Shown here one piece after another: positions 9,688 to 64,000 of a stretch of DNA of 64,000 nucleotides. The stretch lies in contig CAIIXF020000003.1 of NCBI GenBank assembly GCA_903813345.2, positions 15,142,931 through 15,206,930 on the forward strand. Direction: 5' to 3'. The notes under the pieces were generated by a model that was not told the origin of the DNA, made no database searches, and saw only the letters and a list, made by a program, of their open reading frames with translations. The DNA comes from Owenia fusiformis (taxonomy: Eukaryota; Annelida; Polychaeta; Sabellida; Oweniidae). How positions within the stretch are numbered: position 1 is the stretch's first letter; each line of letters begins with the position of its first letter. The position numbers and the translations under genes were made by a program.

Positions 9688-11980
9688 AGCTCTGAGAAGG
9701 GCAAAACGCCGTTATAACAAGCGCAGTGACCCTCATAATTGGGAAACCTATACCAGGCTCGCAGAAGAGTTCGCAGAGAGTGCACATAAAGCTGAATCTA
9801 GCTATTGGGATGATCTCTTCGAAGAGCTTGATCTGGGTAACCCAAATATGATATGGAAAACTGTAATGAAAACTCAAACCAAAAAGGGTAAGAAAATAGT
9901 CCAACCAATTATAGATGGAAATGGTAACATTCATCATACCGATGAGGACATTGCAGAAACTATGGTTAAGCAATATGGCAAGCAACATCTGCCAGTACAG
10001 CGGTATGATGAATGGTACAACTTTGTTGTGAGAAAGGCCAAAGAATCTGTCCAACTTGAAAAAATCAAAATTAAAAACAGTAATTACAATCAGACTTGCG
10101 AACCTTTTAACAAGGACATAGAATTTGATGAAATAATAGCAGCTATTGAGAAAACACCAGCTAAAACTGCTCCTAGTCCTAGGGAAAAAATTTTGAGTAT
10201 TTTTATCAAAAAAGGGGGGATCACACTACATAAATCAATTTGGCTTCTCTCACAGAAATGCTGGGCGGAAGGTCAGCTTCCCCAGGAATTTAGAATTGAT
10301 CCAAAGATTATGTTAGGTAAACCTAACAAAAATAACTATAATTCAGACAGATCCTATCGCCCTATAACACTTGAAGCTCAAGTTGGGAAAATCCTACAAA
10401 GGGTAGTCAGCCCAAGGTTATCATGGATAAGCGAGACTACATCCTCTTACTGTGCCTTCCAGGATGCTTACAGGGAACATAGATCCTGTTCACAGACTGT
10501 GATTAGATTGGTGCAGTCCATCCAGGAGGCGTGGAATAGAGGAGAATATGTCATCGCAGCAGTATTAGATTACGAGAGCTGTTTTGAACGGGTGTTTAGG
10601 GAGGGGCTCATCTACAAACTAGCCCAGAAGGGAATCAATGGACGCCTGTTAGTGTACATCAGTGAATACTTAACTAATAGGCAATTCTCTATATCTGTCA
10701 ACAACCACACTACTCCCCTACTGCCATCAGTGGTGGGCATCCCTCAGGGGTCCGTGTTGTCTCCGCTTCTCTGTAATCTCTACACGGCAGACTCCATGGA
10801 CAACATAGGGTCGGAGAAGGCTGGCTTTGCAGATGACAACACAATATGGGCATGTGGAGCTGACTTGAAAGAGATAGAGAAACTCATCAACACGGACTTG
10901 AATCAATTAACCAACAAATGGTGCAAAAGATGGAACATGGAGATCGCCCCTGAAAAAACCGAGGTAATGGTCTTCAGTCCACCTGGTATCACTAGCCCCG
11001 ATATTATCTTTATCGACGGCCGGAAACTCCAGGTGGTGTCCCACAAGAAGATTCTTGGATGCACCATAGATAACGAACTTAAATTTAATCTACATATCGA
11101 AAATAAGAAAAAATCTGCATTCGGTGCTCTTGCGGGCATAAACAATTTCACTTCCAGCAAATCGGGCTGTAGCCAAGAGGTATTCACCATGCTGTACAAA
11201 GCGTTGGTGATACCGCACTTCGAAACCAGCATTAGTGCTCTGGCTGCAGTTACCGAGAAAGCTGTTTCTGCCTATGCACCAGTCCAGAGGGCAGCACTAC
11301 TTAGAGCAACCGGATGCCTCAACTCAACTAGCACTGACTCATTAGAAGTACTGGCTGGTGTACTACCGCTTGATATTTTACTAAGAAGCAGGCAGGCTCA
11401 AGAGGGTGTGAGAATAGCTACCCACACTGAGTCAGACCCCATTGCCAGGGAATTTTTGAGATGGGGTGGGTCATCTCAAACTGAGAAGACCCCCTCCTGC
11501 TTTAATATCATAACAGCCAGACTGAGACTTCATAGATGCCCCACACAACCTAACAATTATATACAGCACTATTACCATCACCAGGATGTAGACATCTTCC
11601 AACCTACGAAGGCAACCATCCATGACGAAGATTTTGCCAACACAAAGTCCGCCCAAAGCGTTCGAATAAGCTCAGTGCTTAGTGAACAGCCGGACGGTAG
11701 GACTATAGTCTTCACAGACGGGTCAGCCTATGGGAATCCTGGTCCTTCGGGAGCTGCTGCAGTGGTTTATGTGGGTGGACTTAAATCTACACCTATATGT
11801 CTTGAGCAACCAGTCTCCCTCATAGGTAACAACTATTATGGGGAAGTGGTAGCAATAAAGATGGCGGTAGAATATCTGACAACCATAAAGACTAGCAGCA
11901 ACATCCTGCTCTTGTCAGACTGCCAACCCGCTATAACTGCATCTCAAGTGATCAAAGGCAGCATAATAATGCCAAAGTGA
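9660..11980 (+). pseudogene. retrotransposon reverse transcriptase-RNase H
   Basis: This frame is open from about 9660, through a basic linker upstream of the methionine at 9848, to TGA at 11978. RT motifs in order: SYRPITL, motif A LDYESCFERV (first Asp kept, usual AFD is CFE), GIPQGSVLSPLLCNLY, and FADD at 10826-10837. RNase H follows with FTDGSAYGNPGPSG, a Glu in YYGEVVAIK and LLLSDCQP; the last catalytic region is missing. After the stop, the +2 frame (11977-12018) reads VIPEHLIRNTEKD and stops, most likely the original C terminus joined by a frame-breaking deletion. Confidence 0.88.
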
Positions 11981-12030
11981 TCCCGGAACACCTTATAAGG
12001 AACACTGAAAAGGACTAAGAAGAAGAAGAT

Positions 12031-12254
12031 TATATGTTTCTAGATGTGAGAAGTATGACACCCCATTTTTTATCCAATGCTTAGCTGAAATGTGTGCTGT
12101 GTATATGATGTATTTACAATAATATTAATTATACACACTATTTATCAGTGATTTATAACAAAGTCTATGGTTCAACTGCAGGGTTAAACCGCACTAACCG
12201 CAATTCAAACCAAAAACCAGTTCTACTGAATGATTAGGAAAACCACATGTTTTA
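12031..12254. other. CMIP upstream flank
   Basis: AT-rich. Holds an imperfect inverted repeat, GGTTCAACTGCAGGGTT with AACCGCAATTCAAACC (12169-12211). No gene. Confidence 0.5.
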
Positions 12255-12340
12255 TGTTTGTAAACAAAGCCACGTGCTCAAGTTTATTATGTTAATAGCA
12301 TTGACGTCATTGATCACGTGGAATCCACCATAAATACACG
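12255..12340 (+). promoter_or_regulatory. CMIP promoter candidate: forkhead, 2 E-boxes, CRE
   Basis: Within 65 bp: a forkhead-type GTAAACAAA (12260-12268), palindromic E-box CACGTG (12271-12276), full CRE TGACGTCA (12302-12309) and a second CACGTG (12315-12320), followed by a weak TATA-like CATAAATAC near 12329. This lies 200-280 bp upstream of the CMIP start codon. E-boxes suggest bHLH-zip factors (USF/MITF/TFE type) and the CRE suggests CREB/ATF. The motifs are seen; the promoter role is inferred from position. Confidence 0.5.
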
Positions 12341-12474
12341 AAAAGGAGAAATGAGGTTGAGAATGTCAATGGATAAAATCTTCATATCTCGGAGATTTCA
12401 ACACTGATTTAATCATAAATATCGTTGAATTCAGTATAAATATATAATCTACAAAGACATCATAGTTGGATTAA

Positions 12475-62266
<49,792 letters not shown>

Positions 62267-64000
62267 GTAAGTGTCTATTTTTTACTGTATAAGTCATCCA
62301 TTTGCTTATAGCTGGTTCTTGTAATTTTTCGCCATTTCTCTTATAATTTTTATCAACATATCGTTAATGCCTCAGTCAAATTTGGTCTATGGCAGCCATA
62401 GCTTCCCAAAATTGAGAGAAATATGCAGCATAAAATAAGCAGTATGATGTCAATTTTTTTTATCAATTTTGTGAAGCTATGGCCACCATTTTTAATGGCC
62501 GTCGTATAGCAAATGTGACTGAGGCTTCAGTAATGGTACATAAAAGTACAGTCTATACATTGTTGACAGAACTCATTTGCATGACTGGCTGAGAAAATAG
62601 CAAGAAGGTAAACGAAATAACTCTGACTACTGAACCAAACTTATATTTTTCGTGATTTAATTGTTCATGAGATCAAATTGTTATTAACTGTTTGAAGCTT
62701 ATTTGATCAGGTCAAGTCTACTTTATAAGTATAATACCTATACTACGCATAAGTAATTTCTTTGATTATCACAATATTCGACATTATGTTGTCAGTTCAT
62801 CTGAGTTCTAATCATTCTGTCATCATGCTTATGAGATCAGGTCATGTCTCCTATGCTGTATATTGTAATACCTGTATTATAAATAAGTAATTTCTTTGAT
62901 TGTCGTTATATGTGATCAGTTCATCTGAGTTCTTGTCATTCCGTCATCATGATGTTATTATGATAATCATGCATCATTCAAAAATTAATTATCCGCTTGA
63001 CCATGCATATTTCATGTTTTTATAGCACCCTTTGGTGCTATATTGTGATCAGTTTGCTGGGAGGGTGGAAGGGCGGTCTGCTGGGTGGGCGGTATTTGTC
63101 CCAATAATCGACATTCTGGGTTAATGTAAAGGCTGCCATTTTGGATTTTCCGTCTTAAAATCATTTCAGTTAAGACTTGTTTTCACTTAAATCTGAATAA
63201 CTGCTTCATAGTTTACGTTTCTATAACTTAGAGTGTTGATGATAGCATTAGATACTTTGTAAATGATCTAGAGGAAATTAGCTCATTTTCCAGTTCCTGA
63301 TGTAATAGTACACCTTTACATGAAGGAGTCACAAAATAGGTACCTTATGCAATCATTTGACTTCACTTCTTAAAAGAGAGCTTCATCATCACTCTTTTAG
63401 TTTTCAATAAATCTCTAAATTTACTAAGCTGAGAAACCATAAAGGGCAGTGTCAAGCCCTATTAAGCATAATAAAGGAAATGACATTGGAAATTACTTTA
63501 AACAAAAAATCCTGGTTATCCTGTTTTGAGATCAGAATAGATTAAAATGATGAGATTAACATGGAATAGACAGGCATGTCTGTAAAATTCAAGAGAAAAC
63601 AGTTTATTCAAAAAATCTTGCAAAAAGATAGAAAATACTCTCACCAAGTCAGTTTTTTCAGGTGATTATTAACCAACAGATTTACTGGCGGCAAAAAGTT
63701 AGTTTTAAAAGTTCAATCTTGGTGATTGGGTCCGCTGGCAGTTGTAGTGGACATATTAGCCTGGGTGAATGCTTACGCCAGAAGCATGCTAAAGGTTAAT
63801 ATGGGAGTATATTTATTGGAGTAAAATTAACATTATTTGAGAAATATGAAATATTGTCATGGGGAATCATGGCCTTCTATCAGTTCATTTCTAGAAATAG
63901 TTGAAAAACAGAAATATGTGATGAGTATCAAAATGATGAAAAACTAGTATTACAATAATTAATAAACAGTGAACAAATCTGGGAAGACAATGTTATTTTT
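62267..64000 (+). other. CMIP intron 5, start
   Basis: Holds R4 (62365-62530) and a TATAGCACC/GGTGCTATA hairpin at 63021-63042 that opens a GC-richer stretch to about 63150, laid out like the R1 and R8 starts. A direct duplication with GTAATTTCTTTGATT and GTTCATCTGAGTTCT occurs near 62753-62800 and 62887-62935. No exon to the window end. Confidence 0.7.
62365..62530. repeat. R4 MITE, copy 4
   Basis: Left TAATGCCTCAGTCAAATTTG, right CAAATGTGACTGAGGCTTCA. Inside are AAAATTGAGAGAAATATGCA and TTTTGTGAAGCTATGG. The best-preserved inverted ends of the family in this window. Confidence 0.9.

Larger units (their letters stand above)
9163..12030 (+). mobile_element. non-LTR retrotransposon, 5'-truncated, inactive
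   Basis: One degraded polyprotein: endonuclease (EEP/APE type), reverse transcriptase, RNase H. It ends in a short (GAA)n tail at 12018-12029 just after a stop. Order and tail fit the I-type non-LTR group (I/Ingi/Nimb-like), a family-level inference. The 5' end starts mid-endonuclease (stop TAA at 9160-9162), which is usual for target-primed insertion. A frameshift near 9660 and a deletion in RNase H near 11976 kill it. Flanking target-site duplications were not found. It sits between GAN and CMIP. Confidence 0.9.

Overview
The window is eukaryotic nuclear DNA from an invertebrate animal. It is AT-rich, its coding sequence is split by GT..AG introns, and most of the rest is intron or intergenic DNA full of small transposons, retroelement debris and tandem repeats. 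Two conserved animal genes lie head to tail on the + strand. The first, positions 1-4431, is the gigaxonin gene (GAN/KLHL16: BTB, BACK and kelch repeats). It lacks only its extreme 5' end, and five exons can be placed. The second starts at 12538 and runs off the right edge. It is the C-Maf-inducing protein gene (CMIP). Five in-phase exons (12538-12822, 42596-42724, 43993-44043, 54586-54657, 62177-62266) encode the first 209 residues, including the PH-like domain. The species cannot be fixed from the sequence. Low GC and the repeat style would suit a marine lophotrochozoan or an invertebrate deuterostome.

Layout: GAN exons and introns (1-4431); an intergenic region of about 8.1 kb holding a 35-bp minisatellite (5771-6727), small dispersed repeats and a 5'-truncated, frameshifted non-LTR retrotransposon with endonuclease, reverse transcriptase and partial RNase H (about 9163-12030); a compact CMIP promoter candidate with two E-boxes and a CRE (12255-12340); CMIP exon 1; a 29.8-kb intron 1 with two further LINE fragments, a 20-bp minisatellite and many MITE-like repeats; exons 2 and 3; a 10.5-kb intron 3 carrying a 4.6-kb transposon with giant inverted repeats (45283-49851) and a small foldback element (52674-53052); exon 4; intron 4; exon 5; and the start of intron 5.

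Two results stand out. First, GAN and CMIP are also neighbours in the same orientation on human chromosome 16q23.2 (from general knowledge), so this looks like a very old microsyntenic pair. Second, the element at 45283-49851 has inverted arms of about 1.7 kb, each with an array of 172-bp subrepeats, flanked by a candidate 3-bp TTG duplication. It encloses a decayed reading frame resembling an uncharacterised invertebrate transposon-borne protein. A 379-bp foldback element 3 kb away has the same end design (5'-TAGT termini, 3-bp flanking duplication), which suggests an autonomous/non-autonomous pair. No RNA genes or CRISPR arrays were recognised.
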